From positions 1 through 44,417 of the IMG/VR virus record IMGVR_UViG_3300042861_000026: a DNA stretch of 44,417 bases, one strand, 5' to 3'. Position 1 is the first letter of the stretch. The number at the start of each line of letters is the position of its first letter. Shown here piece by piece: positions 16,070 through 23,416 of this stretch. The translations under genes were made by a program, and so were the position numbers. The notes under the pieces are model-generated. The model ran no database searches. It was not told where the DNA came from and worked only from the letters and a program-made list of their open reading frames with translations. Source of the DNA: a virus.

Positions 16070-16698
16070 TAAAAGTCGTCAGTCTCGTTTTCCGGCTCTA
16101 CTACATTAACAACTTTTAAAGCGACCTCATTATTAGCCTTCTTAGGAGGCTCATATGGAACTTTAGTTCCTACAACACCTGGCACATATGGCGCAACAGG
16201 AGTCTTTGTTTCTTTAACCGCTTCCTCACCTACAGTTGTAGATTTCTTCTTATTTATTACAGCTTTTTTAGGTGAAGGAACAGATGGTACCAGTTTCTTT
16301 AGTTCTTTGATCTGACCATCCTTTTCGGCTGCCTGCTTCTTTAGATCATCAATAATGCCTAATGCTTTAGTAAGTTCGGCATTCTTCTCAACTAACATCT
16401 TCTTGGCTTCACCGATTTGATGATTCAAAGTATCCATATGTGATACCTTGTTCTTCATATCATTGAAAGAGTTTTCCCAGTTTGTGGCATTAGCCACCGC
16501 ACGGTCAACCTCTTGTTTATTGCTCAAGTGTGTGTTTAGTTCATTCTGTAACGAAGCAATAGCGGTATCCTTCTCCTTTACTTGATCTTCCAATACTCTC
16601 AACTGTGTCTTTGTTTGTAGCAAAGTGTTGATGTATTCATGCACCATAGTCATGGAATTTTCAACGTAATAATTTATATACTTGTTTGGATCACTCAT
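16069..16698 (-). CDS. Coiled-coil protein in the fibre operon
   Basis: 209 residues, unrecognised. Residues about 15-135 are strongly coiled-coil (TQLRVLEDQVKEKDTAIASL, then LQNELNTHLSNKQEVDRAV and ALGIIDDLKKQAAEKDGQIK). A lysine- and proline-rich stretch follows (PSPKKAVINKKKSTT, YVPGVVGTKVPYEPPKK), then an acidic end (VVEPENETDDF). No membrane segment. GGAG ten bases before the ATG is a good ribosome site, and the stop overlaps the start of the next fibre (TAATG), which suggests matched production. It could be a fibre folding helper or a structural linker; nothing in the sequence decides this. Confidence 0.78.
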   Translation of the reverse strand: MSDPNKYINYYVENSMTMVHEYINTLLQTKTQLRVLEDQVKEKDTAIASLQNELNTHLSNKQEVDRAVANATNWENSFNDMKNKVSHMDTLNHQIGEAKKMLVEKNAELTKALGIIDDLKKQAAEKDGQIKELKKLVPSVPSPKKAVINKKKSTTVGEEAVKETKTPVAPYVPGVVGTKVPYEPPKKANNEVALKVVNVVEPENETDDF

Positions 16699-16723
16699 AG
16701 TTTAGACTCCACTTATATGAGAA

Positions 16724-18160
16724 TTAGAAACCGCCTCCGTCTAGGATACCAAAGAATGGTACGCCTGATGCGCTGGCTTGTAGCACTTGTCCTTCTGTAC
16801 CAGCACCAGTAACCTGTAGAGGACCAGTTGCGTTACCGAATAGGACACCATTGGTGGTGAAGGTTGTGTTACCAGTACCACCCCATGACACGCCGATTGT
16901 ATTAGCAGTCCATGTGCCGATTGTTACGTTACCTAGACCAGTGATATTGCGGTAGTTACCAACAACTAGGTTCTCAGGAACAGTACCAGTGTTCATGTAA
17001 GAAGCGTTAGCAGCATGTTGATCAGCAACGTTAGCTGTATTGAATGCTGCGTTGGCTACAGTGTAACCAGCATTGATTGATGTATAAGCTGCATTAACGA
17101 CAACGTATGCAGCGTTTGATGATGTATATGCAGCATTTGTAACTGTGTAGTTCATATTTGCCATTGTATAGGCAGCATTAACTACATCATATGCAGCATT
17201 AGTTGTAAGATAATTCTGATTAGCCATGACATATGCGGCATTAGTTACCGTATAGTTCATGTTTGCCATTGTATAGGCAGCGTTTGTGGTATCGAAGTTT
17301 GTCTTGATCCAAACGTATGCGTTAGCGCCGTTAAGTCTTAGATTGCCAGTGATGATATCGGCATTAAGAACGGCTAGCTGGAAGCCGTTGGCTGTAGGAT
17401 CAATGTGGTTATTATCTGGTTCTTGATTATAGCCTTGGAATAGATAGTATTCTTTAGTAGAATGCTCACGATAAAGACCAGTGTGTAGATTGGCTGAACC
17501 GTTATTATAGTTGGCAACAAAACCGATATCAACAATATCAGAAGTATAGTTGTTACCTGCCAAGTAGATCATCGAATCAGAAACTCTTAGAACTTCTGCA
17601 TCTACTACGAAAGTGTTGCCAGAAAGTGTAAGGTCGCCGACGATATTAACATTACCAGTGATTGTACCACCAGCAGATGCGAACTTAGTATTAGCTAGAT
17701 CAAATGCAGCGTTAGCAACCGTATAGCCAGCATTAGAGGAGGTGTATGCGGCATTAGTCACAACGTAGTTAGCATTTGCGGAAGTATAGGCTGCATTGAG
17801 AACTGTAAATGCAGAGTTTAACTTATCGAACGAAGCGTTAGAAACAACATAGTTGGCATTAGAACTTGTATAAGCAGCATTAAGAACTGCATATGCCGCA
17901 TTAGTTGTGGTGTAATTCATGTTTGCCATAGTGTAGGCAGCATTGACTACACCATAAGCAGAGTTGATTACATCAAAGGCTGCATTAGACTGGTCTAGGA
18001 AATACTTACCACCAATCGTGATAACGTCCAGACCATTAGCAGAACCGATGAAAAGTTTGCCAGACTGATAGGAATAGGCTAATTCCGCTTGCTGGAGCGA
18101 ACCGCCAGGTGGCGTTCCTGTGGTACTAGAACGCTTGATTTGAATGATGGTATTTGACAT
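16724..18160 (-). CDS. Tail fibre with heptad stalk and shared cassette
   Basis: 478-residue fibre. The N-terminus SNTIIQIKRSSTTGTPPGGS followed by LQQAELAYSYQSGKLFIG is the cyanophage fibre start. Residues about 57-155 and 292-390 are very regular Asn/Ala heptads (NAAYTMA, NMNYTTT, NANYVVS). The shared cassette lies at about 192-290 (MIYLAGNNYTSDIVDIGF, then REHSTKEYYLFQGYNQEPDN). The C-terminus is short: WGGTGNTTFTTNGVLFGNAT and QVLQASASGVPFFGILDGGGF. No C1q head is present. It follows the 78-residue protein with a three-base gap. The previous gene's last codons (GGA GGA GAT) lie 13 bases before this ATG, where they could act as a distant ribosome site. Confidence 0.85.
   Translation of the reverse strand: MSNTIIQIKRSSTTGTPPGGSLQQAELAYSYQSGKLFIGSANGLDVITIGGKYFLDQSNAAFDVINSAYGVVNAAYTMANMNYTTTNAAYAVLNAAYTSSNANYVVSNASFDKLNSAFTVLNAAYTSANANYVVTNAAYTSSNAGYTVANAAFDLANTKFASAGGTITGNVNIVGDLTLSGNTFVVDAEVLRVSDSMIYLAGNNYTSDIVDIGFVANYNNGSANLHTGLYREHSTKEYYLFQGYNQEPDNNHIDPTANGFQLAVLNADIITGNLRLNGANAYVWIKTNFDTTNAAYTMANMNYTVTNAAYVMANQNYLTTNAAYDVVNAAYTMANMNYTVTNAAYTSSNAAYVVVNAAYTSINAGYTVANAAFNTANVADQHAANASYMNTGTVPENLVVGNYRNITGLGNVTIGTWTANTIGVSWGGTGNTTFTTNGVLFGNATGPLQVTGAGTEGQVLQASASGVPFFGILDGGGF
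17300..17590 (-). repeat. Dispersed fibre cassette, copy 4
   Basis: Module from SMIYLAGNNYTSDIVDIGF to LNGANAYVWIK, the most diverged of the four and closest in wording to copy 1 (GLYREH, KEYYLFQGY, NNHI). Confidence 0.7.
17690..18000 (-). repeat. NAAY heptad repeat block (21-bp period)
   Basis: Regular Asn-led heptads, alternating NAAYTxA with NxNYVVx; a matching block lies downstream at 16990-17295. Confidence 0.8.
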
Positions 18161-18163
18161 GCC

Positions 18164-18400
18164 TTAAAAATCTCCTCCGTTTACAATAGGCAGTTCTCTA
18201 ATAACAAACTTTCCTGTTGCCTGGTCGTAAACAACTGTATTGGTGTTAGCTATATGTGTTGCATTAACATCTTTTAGTTCTACAAGTGTATCAATATTTG
18301 AGGGTAATGCACTACCACCACCAGTATTTATGGTGATCCTATTCTTAGGTGTCGTAGTGACGTTAACCTTAGTTTGCTTAGGTGTAATCTTGATTGTCAT
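18164..18400 (-). CDS. Small virion protein ending in a GG-x-F motif
   Basis: 78 residues. It begins TIKITPKQTKVNVTTTPKN and ends KFVIRELPIVNGGDF. T4-like cyanophages carry short proteins with this 'KITPKKTKV...' opening and a DGG-x-F end beside their fibres; several have a collagen-like middle, which this one lacks. Function unknown, probably a structural adaptor. The fibre that follows ends in DGGGF, the same C-terminal motif. AGGAT eight bases before the ATG overlaps the stop of the gene before it. Confidence 0.75.
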   Translation of the reverse strand: MTIKITPKQTKVNVTTTPKNRITINTGGGSALPSNIDTLVELKDVNATHIANTNTVVYDQATGKFVIRELPIVNGGDF

Positions 18401-18405
18401 ATAAC

Positions 18406-18750
18406 TTATCCTGTGATGGATGGTGTTACATGGACAACGCCTTCAATCAATCTTGAATGAGTATTAGTCAAAGCACTGACAGTCAAAATATCAAAGAAAT
18501 ACGTTCCAACTTTTAGGTTGGCTGTATTAGCTGCTGACATTGAAATGAAAATTGTACCGTTGCTATTTGATGTATCGGTGGTACATACGAAAGATGCAGA
18601 TGCATTAGGAGATACTAGAGACCTCTTGAGGCTTCCTCTAATAGTATATCCGTTTAAGTCTTGAGGCAAGTTTGTGTCATCATCGGTGATATCGATGGTA
18701 GTATAGAAGTCTGCACCTTTGTCTATGTATAGTTCTACATACTCGGACAT
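18406..18750 (-). CDS. Small beta-rich virion protein (Ig-like/BppU-like pattern)
   Basis: 114 residues, beta-rich. It opens EYVELYIDKGADFYTTIDIT and has DLNGYTIRGSLKR, AANTANLKVGTYFFDILTV and a C-terminal RLIEGVVHVTPSITG. The pattern 'KGADF...LTGYT...LKxGxYxxDI...EGxVxVTP' is frequent in T4-like cyanophages and resembles the N-terminal beta domain of BppU-type baseplate proteins, so a structural role is likely but not shown. AGGGA nine bases before the ATG. A late-promoter candidate (18802-18809) and a strong stem-loop lie in its leader, so it probably heads a transcript covering the following fibre genes. Confidence 0.78.
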   Translation of the reverse strand: MSEYVELYIDKGADFYTTIDITDDDTNLPQDLNGYTIRGSLKRSLVSPNASASFVCTTDTSNSNGTIFISMSAANTANLKVGTYFFDILTVSALTNTHSRLIEGVVHVTPSITG

Positions 18751-18761
18751 TTGTTTCCCTT

Positions 18762-18792
18762 TTGCTTATTTAGACCTTCTCATAATAAGCAA
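18762..18792 (-). promoter_or_regulatory. Perfect 9-bp stem-loop in a late mRNA leader
   Basis: On the minus strand TTGCTTATT (18792-18784) pairs with AATAAGCAA (18770-18762) across a 13-base loop. It sits between the GATAAATA motif (18802-18809) and the ATG at 18750, so it would form at the very 5' end of that transcript. No U-run follows, so it is not a typical terminator. Confidence 0.55.
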
Positions 18793-18801
18793 TTCCTTTA
18801 G

Positions 18802-18809
18802 TATTTATC
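18802..18809 (-). promoter_or_regulatory. T4-type late promoter candidate
   Basis: GATAAATA (seven of eight) on the minus strand, overlapping the TAA stop of the oxygenase gene (18805-18807) and 52 bases before the ATG at 18750. A weaker TCTAAATA lies at 18767-18774. Confidence 0.55.
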
Positions 18810-19422
18810 TAAACTTGGGTCCCTCTACCCAGATAACCAAAGACTTTCTGATTCCAGATGTGACAGGTGCTACCTTGTGAGGAATGAAAGAAGGAAACGA
18901 TACAATGGTTCCTCGTTTCATAGCAATCGTAATAGCATCTTCTTCTTTACCAGTATTGATCAAAAACTCACCACCAGTAAAATCTTCGCCAGGTGTATTC
19001 AGCAACATAACTAAACTTAACTTTCGTGTGTCACTGTTCTTAGTGTTACCCAGTTGTTGATCATATAGTAGGTCAGTGTGCCACTCAAACTTTCCGTCTT
19101 TATCATATGTCGTGTATTGTATTGACTCATATCCGTGTAGATCGAATCCATAATAGTTGTTATTAACTCTATTGATCACATGGTTAAACTTATTGTAAAA
19201 CCATTCTGTAGTATCATCTTTACCGATGAAGGCTACTTTAGAAATTCTAACCTGATTGACATACTCATCGGTAACAATCTTGGCATCATTCAATTCTAGA
19301 GTTTCACAATAGTTTGCTATATTGCCTATCTCCGAATCATCAAACACACCATCAATCCAAAAGTTAGAAGGTGTCATCCTTCTTCTCATAAACAAATCAT
19401 TTGACACTTCACCATAACGCAT
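18805..19422 (-). CDS. 2-oxoglutarate/Fe(II)-dependent oxygenase (prolyl-4-hydroxylase-like)
   Basis: 205 residues. The double-stranded beta-helix core shows the full iron and cosubstrate set: H115 and D117 in FEWHTDLLYD, H182 in SFIPHKVAPVTSG, and R192 in GIRKSLVIWVEG for 2-oxoglutarate. YESIQYTTYDKDGKFEWHTD, LSLVMLLNTPGEDFTGGEF and GTIVSFPSFIPHKV follow the P4H/PKHD pattern. Such enzymes hydroxylate protein side chains (Pro, Lys) or small molecules using O2 and 2-oxoglutarate, releasing CO2 and succinate. No signal peptide, so cytoplasmic. T4-like cyanophages often carry homologues among fibre genes; their substrate is not known to me. Here it lies one gene from a Gly-Pro-rich collagen/polyglycine-like adhesin, a candidate substrate. 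AAGGA eight bases before the ATG fixes the start. Confidence 0.9.
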   Translation of the reverse strand: MRYGEVSNDLFMRRRMTPSNFWIDGVFDDSEIGNIANYCETLELNDAKIVTDEYVNQVRISKVAFIGKDDTTEWFYNKFNHVINRVNNNYYGFDLHGYESIQYTTYDKDGKFEWHTDLLYDQQLGNTKNSDTRKLSLVMLLNTPGEDFTGGEFLINTGKEEDAITIAMKRGTIVSFPSFIPHKVAPVTSGIRKSLVIWVEGPKFR

Positions 19423-19433
19423 TGTTTTAATCC

Positions 19434-19952
19434 TTAAAGAGGAATAGTTGTTCCTGTATGAATTGCATGAATAACTAGATTGGCAAAAGCTGACGAAATC
19501 TTAGGATCACTATTAGCGTAATCGAAGATGCGAACAGTTTCGGTTATATCAGCATTAACATTTGCTACTGCCTGTTGGCTTGATTGTGCCTGTAAGGCTT
19601 CTACATCTTCTAATGTAAATGTTCCTGTATCACCAACATGTTCTTTTAGTTCTGCAAGTTTAGTATCAACATTAACATCAACAATACTCTCTTGCAACTT
19701 AAGCCAGTCAATAGGTGCTCTTAGAATAATGTCTTTTACAATTTGTTCATATGATGGTGCTGGTGTTTCGTAAATGCTCATGAACACATCTGTTCTGGTT
19801 GATAGTGGATAACCATCGGCATTTACTCTTACAGTACCATCTTCATTGAAGGATGTGGCCAAATCCATCTCTGTTACTTTGTCTGTCCAATAGCGAACAA
19901 GAATGCCATGCTCTGACGAGTCTGCTTTAATTATTCTGTATCCTAGATTCAT
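19434..19952 (-). CDS. Uncharacterised phage protein between the polyglycine adhesin and the oxygenase
   Basis: 172 residues, not recognised. The N-terminal third is beta-rich (NLGYRIIKADSSEHGILVRY, then WTDKVTEMDLATSF); the rest is mostly helical (YEQIVKDIILRAPIDWLKL, FTLEDVEALQAQSSQQAVAN). No membrane segment, signal peptide or catalytic motif. It follows the adhesin by 15 bases, with AGGGA eleven bases ahead of the ATG, and is followed by the oxygenase gene, so the three may be made together. It could be an adhesin chaperone, like the small proteins after other fibres here, but this is only position-based. Confidence 0.7.
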   Translation of the reverse strand: MNLGYRIIKADSSEHGILVRYWTDKVTEMDLATSFNEDGTVRVNADGYPLSTRTDVFMSIYETPAPSYEQIVKDIILRAPIDWLKLQESIVDVNVDTKLAELKEHVGDTGTFTLEDVEALQAQSSQQAVANVNADITETVRIFDYANSDPKISSAFANLVIHAIHTGTTIPL

Positions 19953-19967
19953 TTCTTATTGTTCCCT

Positions 19968-21143
19968 TTAAGATACTGGCCCGTTTCTTGTGCCTTGATT
20001 GATATATCTGATGTTTGAATTGCCTGTGATAGCATTACCTTGTGAGCCAGATGCACCAGCTGAACCTGTGGATCCTTGTGCGCCGCCTGGTCCTGTTGGA
20101 CCTGTAGAACCTGTAGGTCCTGTAGCACCTGCACCACCTCCGGCTGCACCAGCATGACCGCTGTGAGAACCGCCACCATGTCCTGCATGTCCGTGTCCTC
20201 CGCCGCCACCAAAGCCACCACCAGAACCACCTGTACCACCTCTAACATGACTGTGGTTGTTGTTTCCACCGTAATCGGCATGACCGCCGCCGCCGCCGGC
20301 GCCGCCGTTATTTGCACCGTGGCCGCCACCTGGACCACCACCGCCTGCACCATGGCCGCCTGTACCTGCACCACCACCTCCACCGCCTCCACCGGCAGTA
20401 ATATGACCACCGTGATGACCTACGGCGTAATAAACATAAACGTGATGACTACCGTAGCCGTGTGCAGCACCGCCGCCGCCTCCGCCTCCACCACCACCAG
20501 AACCACCAGGTCCTCCTGAACCGCCTGGTCCTCCAGATCCTCCTGGACCACCTGGTCCACCAGGGCCTCCTGACCCACCAGAACCACCAGTAATTGTGTT
20601 ATTGTTGTTTAGAATGAGTGCTGTTCCAGTTGCAGTATCGGCTTGAAATGATATGCCGCCTGTACCACCAGTTCCTCCAGTACCACCAGGTCCGCCTGTA
20701 CCACCTGTTCCTCCAGAACCACCAGTTCCGCCTGTACCACCAGCACCTCCGCCACCTCCATGGCCTGCACCAGATGTTGAGCCACCAGAAGCATGAGCAC
20801 CACCGCCACCATGACCACCATGTCCTGATGAACCAGTTGAGCCTGTAGAGCCTGTAGTACCCGTTGAACCCGTTGTACCAGTTGAGCCTGTGCTGCCGGC
20901 TGTTCCTGTTGAGCCAGTAATCGTTGCATTGTTTTCGATATAGAGCAATGAACCACCAGTCCATGACGAACTAGTTTTGAATGCTGGTGTAGAAGGATTT
21001 GACGAACCGATATTAGCATTAACGAAACAGAAAACATTAAGAGGGTAAGTTGGATTACCTGCCTGTGTATATAGATCAACATTGTTCGTTGCTGAACTAA
21101 TGTTGATGATCTTAGTTGGTCTTAATATCGGAAATACAAACAT
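19968..21143 (-). CDS. Histidine-rich polyglycine / collagen-like tail adhesin (gp38-type distal tip)
   Basis: 391 residues. The N-terminal 75 residues (INISSATNNVDLYTQAGNPT, then GSLLYIENNATITG) match a domain that precedes glycine-rich tips in many phage tail proteins. From about 76 on it is glycine-rich: Gly-x-y triplets (STGSTGTTGSTG), GGTGGTGGSGG and GGPGGPGGPGG runs typical of polyglycine-II helix bundles, a repeat of the entry motif (LILNNNNTITGGSGG, about 177-190), then four His-rich stretches (GHGGHGGGG, GSHHVYVYYAVGHHGGH, NNNHSHVR, GHGHAGHGGGSHSGH). A collagen-like run (GPTGSTGPTGPGG) and the familiar end SNIRYINQGTRNGPVS follow. T-even gp38 adhesins use polyglycine-II lattices with variable loops for receptor binding; I infer a similar role. 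The ATG has only a weak ribosome site. The oxygenase lies one gene downstream. Confidence 0.82.
   Translation of the reverse strand: MFVFPILRPTKIINISSATNNVDLYTQAGNPTYPLNVFCFVNANIGSSNPSTPAFKTSSSWTGGSLLYIENNATITGSTGTAGSTGSTGTTGSTGTTGSTGSTGSSGHGGHGGGGAHASGGSTSGAGHGGGGGAGGTGGTGGSGGTGGTGGPGGTGGTGGTGGISFQADTATGTALILNNNNTITGGSGGSGGPGGPGGPGGSGGPGGSGGPGGSGGGGGGGGGGAAHGYGSHHVYVYYAVGHHGGHITAGGGGGGGGAGTGGHGAGGGGPGGGHGANNGGAGGGGGHADYGGNNNHSHVRGGTGGSGGGFGGGGGHGHAGHGGGSHSGHAGAAGGGAGATGPTGSTGPTGPGGAQGSTGSAGASGSQGNAITGNSNIRYINQGTRNGPVS
20030..20920 (-). repeat. GC-rich low-complexity region encoding Gly-Gly-x triplets
   Basis: Nine-base units encoding GGT, GGS, GGP and GGH triplets. It is visibly more GC-rich than its surroundings and keeps several other reading frames open for long stretches. 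Prone to slippage or recombination. Confidence 0.8.
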
Positions 21144-21156
21144 TCAAGCAACTCGC

Positions 21157-23415
21157 TTATCTAACGTCTGGTAGGAATGAACCGTATAGATTTGTGCCAT
21201 CACATACGAATGAGAACAAGTCACGACGATTTGCAGTCGTTGTCAGGATTGGTGCGACACCGGCTGGCCATTTGAATACAGCATTCCATGTTAGTGTTCT
21301 GCTGCCAGTACCATCTTGTATCACATGTAGTATATATGTACCAACTCTGAGGTTAGTTGGTGCTGCAATTGTTCTATTTCCACCAAGTGTAACATATGCA
21401 ACCTGTCCAACTGAAACGTCCCAATTGATTGTGGCACCATCAGTTAGTGTCTGATTTCTAATGTTAGCATTAACTGTAACCGTACCTGTGAATGTAGGGC
21501 TAGCAATTGATGGTGATGATAGAGGTGCATAAGTGGCAGCGGCAAATGCATTTGCTGATGCGCCTACTTGCTGTGCGTATCCGTTACCAGATGCACCGAT
21601 AGATGTGGCTACAGATAGTGCATAAGCATTTCCACTAGTTGCCATTGCAGTAGCATAGTTATTGGCAGAGGTTGTGGATGTATTAGTATATGCTCTTGCG
21701 GTTACGAGATTTGTGGCAACGGTGGTGTTTGTGTATCCGTTGGCAGCATTAGCCATGGCACCCGCATAGTTATTAGCAGATGTACCAACTAGATTTGAGT
21801 ATGCATTATCTGATGCACCAACTTGAACTGTATATCCATTAGCACCAGCAGAAACACCGTTAGCTTTAGCAAATGCAGCGGTTGTGTTTTGAACTACCGA
21901 TTCAATATCAGAGTTAGATGCAATTCTTCTATAGTTAGTTCCGTCGTTTGTAAATTCCCAAACGTCAGTTGCTTCATCCCATAGTAGTGCTACGTTAGTT
22001 GATGAACCACGATTGATTTCAATACCAGCATCTTGTGATGGTGCCGTACCTATTGGTAGATCAGCATTTAGTGTGATGATATTATCACCAACATTTAGTT
22101 GCTGTGTATTGGCATAAGTTGTGATGCCAGAGATCGTTAGGTTACCAGTAACTACTAGATCACCACTAACAGTGTCACCAGCTTTTCTTACATACGTTGC
22201 AATTGAGAATGTATTTACTGCGTTGGCGACAACACCAGCTTGGTTTGCGGCAGCGAAGCCAGCATTAGCAGTACCATATGCAGTATTGGTAACAACATAG
22301 TTAGCATTCGCAGAGGTGTATGCAGCATTCAATACCACAAAGGCTGCTGATAGTCGAACATTATCAGTGTTGGCTTGTGTATAGACTGAATTAGTAACAC
22401 CAAAAGCTGTATTCAAAACACCATAGATGCTGTTTGCTCTACCGAAAGATGCGTTACCTACAGTGAATGATGCGTTAATTAGGTTATAGTTATTCTGATA
22501 ATCGGCATAAGCATTAGCAGCATTTGATCCCAATGTCATTGCTAGGCTGTATGCGTCATTTGCCTTTGTAAAGCCTGCGTTGGCTGTAACATATGCGGAA
22601 TTAGTTACAGTATAGGCAGATGCAACGTTAATGTTAATGTTGTTTGCAAAGTCATAGATGCCGTTAGCAAAAGTATATACAGAATTGACACGTCCGAAGC
22701 CTGAATTGGCAACGGTGAATGCACTATTCGATACAACATAGTTGGCATTACCAGAGACAAAAGCCGCAGACAGACGAACGTTGTCTGTATTGGCCTGAGT
22801 GAAGGCGGCATTAAGAACAACATAAGCTGCACTTAGTCTAACATTGTCTGTGTTTGCTTGTGTGAATGCCGCATTGAGAACAGTAAATGCAGAATTGGTA
22901 ACAACATAGTTAGCGTTTGCAGAAGTATAAGCAGCGTTTAATACCGTATAAGCGGCATTAGATACAACATAGTTGGCATTCGAAGAAGTATAAGCAGAGT
23001 TTAGAACCACATATGCAGCAGACAATCTAACATTGTCGGTATTTGACTGGGTGAATGCTGAGTTTAGCACAACATATGCGGCTGATAGTCGAACGTTATC
23101 TGTATTTGACTGGGTGAATGCTGAATTAGTGACTACATAGTTGGCATTAGCTGAGGTATAAGCTGCATTTAATACGTTGTATGCCTGTGTAAGTCTAACG
23201 TTATCTGTGTTTGACTGTGTAAAGGCTGCATTGGTTACTACATATGCTGCGGATAGTCTAACATTGTCGGTGTTTGATTGGACATAAACAGAATTGGTTG
23301 TCTGAAACACCAAGTTCATCTTCTCATGCTGTTCATTAGCATATAGAATGATCTGGTTTGTTTTGACTCTCCACTGATCAAATGTGTCAGTAAGGTTTAC
23401 GTTTGCTAATCCCAT
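21157..23415 (-). CDS. Tail fibre with the longest heptad stalk and cyanophage-type distal domain
   Basis: 752-residue fibre. The N-terminus (NVNLTDTFDQWRVKTNQIIL, then ANEQHEKMNLVFQTTNSVY) is the characteristic attachment segment of cyanophage fibres. Residues about 40-405 are Asn/Ala heptads, many containing TDNVRLSAAYVV. Then comes GDLVVTGNLTISGITTYANT and the domain NVGDNIITLNADLPIGT with AGIEINRGSSTNVALLWDEA and WEFTNDGTNYRRI, known from cyanophage structural proteins. More SANNYAGAMAN-type repeats follow. The C-terminal about 95 residues form a beta domain (WDVSVGQVAYVTLGGNRTI, YILHVIQDGTGSRTLTWN, FSFVCDGTNLYGSF), a common phage tail module. It directly follows the 67-residue gene, with little ribosome site. 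A perfect TATAAATA lies 139 bases upstream inside that gene. Confidence 0.87.
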   Translation of the reverse strand: MGLANVNLTDTFDQWRVKTNQIILYANEQHEKMNLVFQTTNSVYVQSNTDNVRLSAAYVVTNAAFTQSNTDNVRLTQAYNVLNAAYTSANANYVVTNSAFTQSNTDNVRLSAAYVVLNSAFTQSNTDNVRLSAAYVVLNSAYTSSNANYVVSNAAYTVLNAAYTSANANYVVTNSAFTVLNAAFTQANTDNVRLSAAYVVLNAAFTQANTDNVRLSAAFVSGNANYVVSNSAFTVANSGFGRVNSVYTFANGIYDFANNININVASAYTVTNSAYVTANAGFTKANDAYSLAMTLGSNAANAYADYQNNYNLINASFTVGNASFGRANSIYGVLNTAFGVTNSVYTQANTDNVRLSAAFVVLNAAYTSANANYVVTNTAYGTANAGFAAANQAGVVANAVNTFSIATYVRKAGDTVSGDLVVTGNLTISGITTYANTQQLNVGDNIITLNADLPIGTAPSQDAGIEINRGSSTNVALLWDEATDVWEFTNDGTNYRRIASNSDIESVVQNTTAAFAKANGVSAGANGYTVQVGASDNAYSNLVGTSANNYAGAMANAANGYTNTTVATNLVTARAYTNTSTTSANNYATAMATSGNAYALSVATSIGASGNGYAQQVGASANAFAAATYAPLSSPSIASPTFTGTVTVNANIRNQTLTDGATINWDVSVGQVAYVTLGGNRTIAAPTNLRVGTYILHVIQDGTGSRTLTWNAVFKWPAGVAPILTTTANRRDLFSFVCDGTNLYGSFLPDVR
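22200..23320 (-). repeat. NAAY heptad repeat block (21-bp period), longest in window
   Basis: Over 1 kb of imperfect 21-bp tandem repeats, many carrying a TDNVRLSAAYVVLN unit that recurs with few changes. Confidence 0.8.
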
Positions 23416-23416
23416 G

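Noticed and set aside
16251-16258. AATAAATA inside the coiled-coil gene, and CATAAATA at 18325-18332, as late promoters
   Set aside because: Both lie well inside genes and over 150 bases from the next start; lysine/asparagine and Thr-Ile-Asn codons make them likely by chance.
18762-18792. Rho-independent terminator
   Set aside because: The stem is AT-rich and not followed by a U-run on either strand, so it fits a leader stem-loop better.
19949-20410. Val/Gln-rich 153-codon open frame, and other long frames (20076-20519, 20609-21082) over the glycine-rich gene
   Set aside because: They arise because the low-complexity Gly-Gly-x DNA keeps other frames open. Their products are simple-sequence and they lack ribosome sites.
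6240-23320. CRISPR-like regular repeats
   Set aside because: The 21-bp periodicity is imperfect, has no unique spacers, and encodes in-frame heptads in all six fibre genes.
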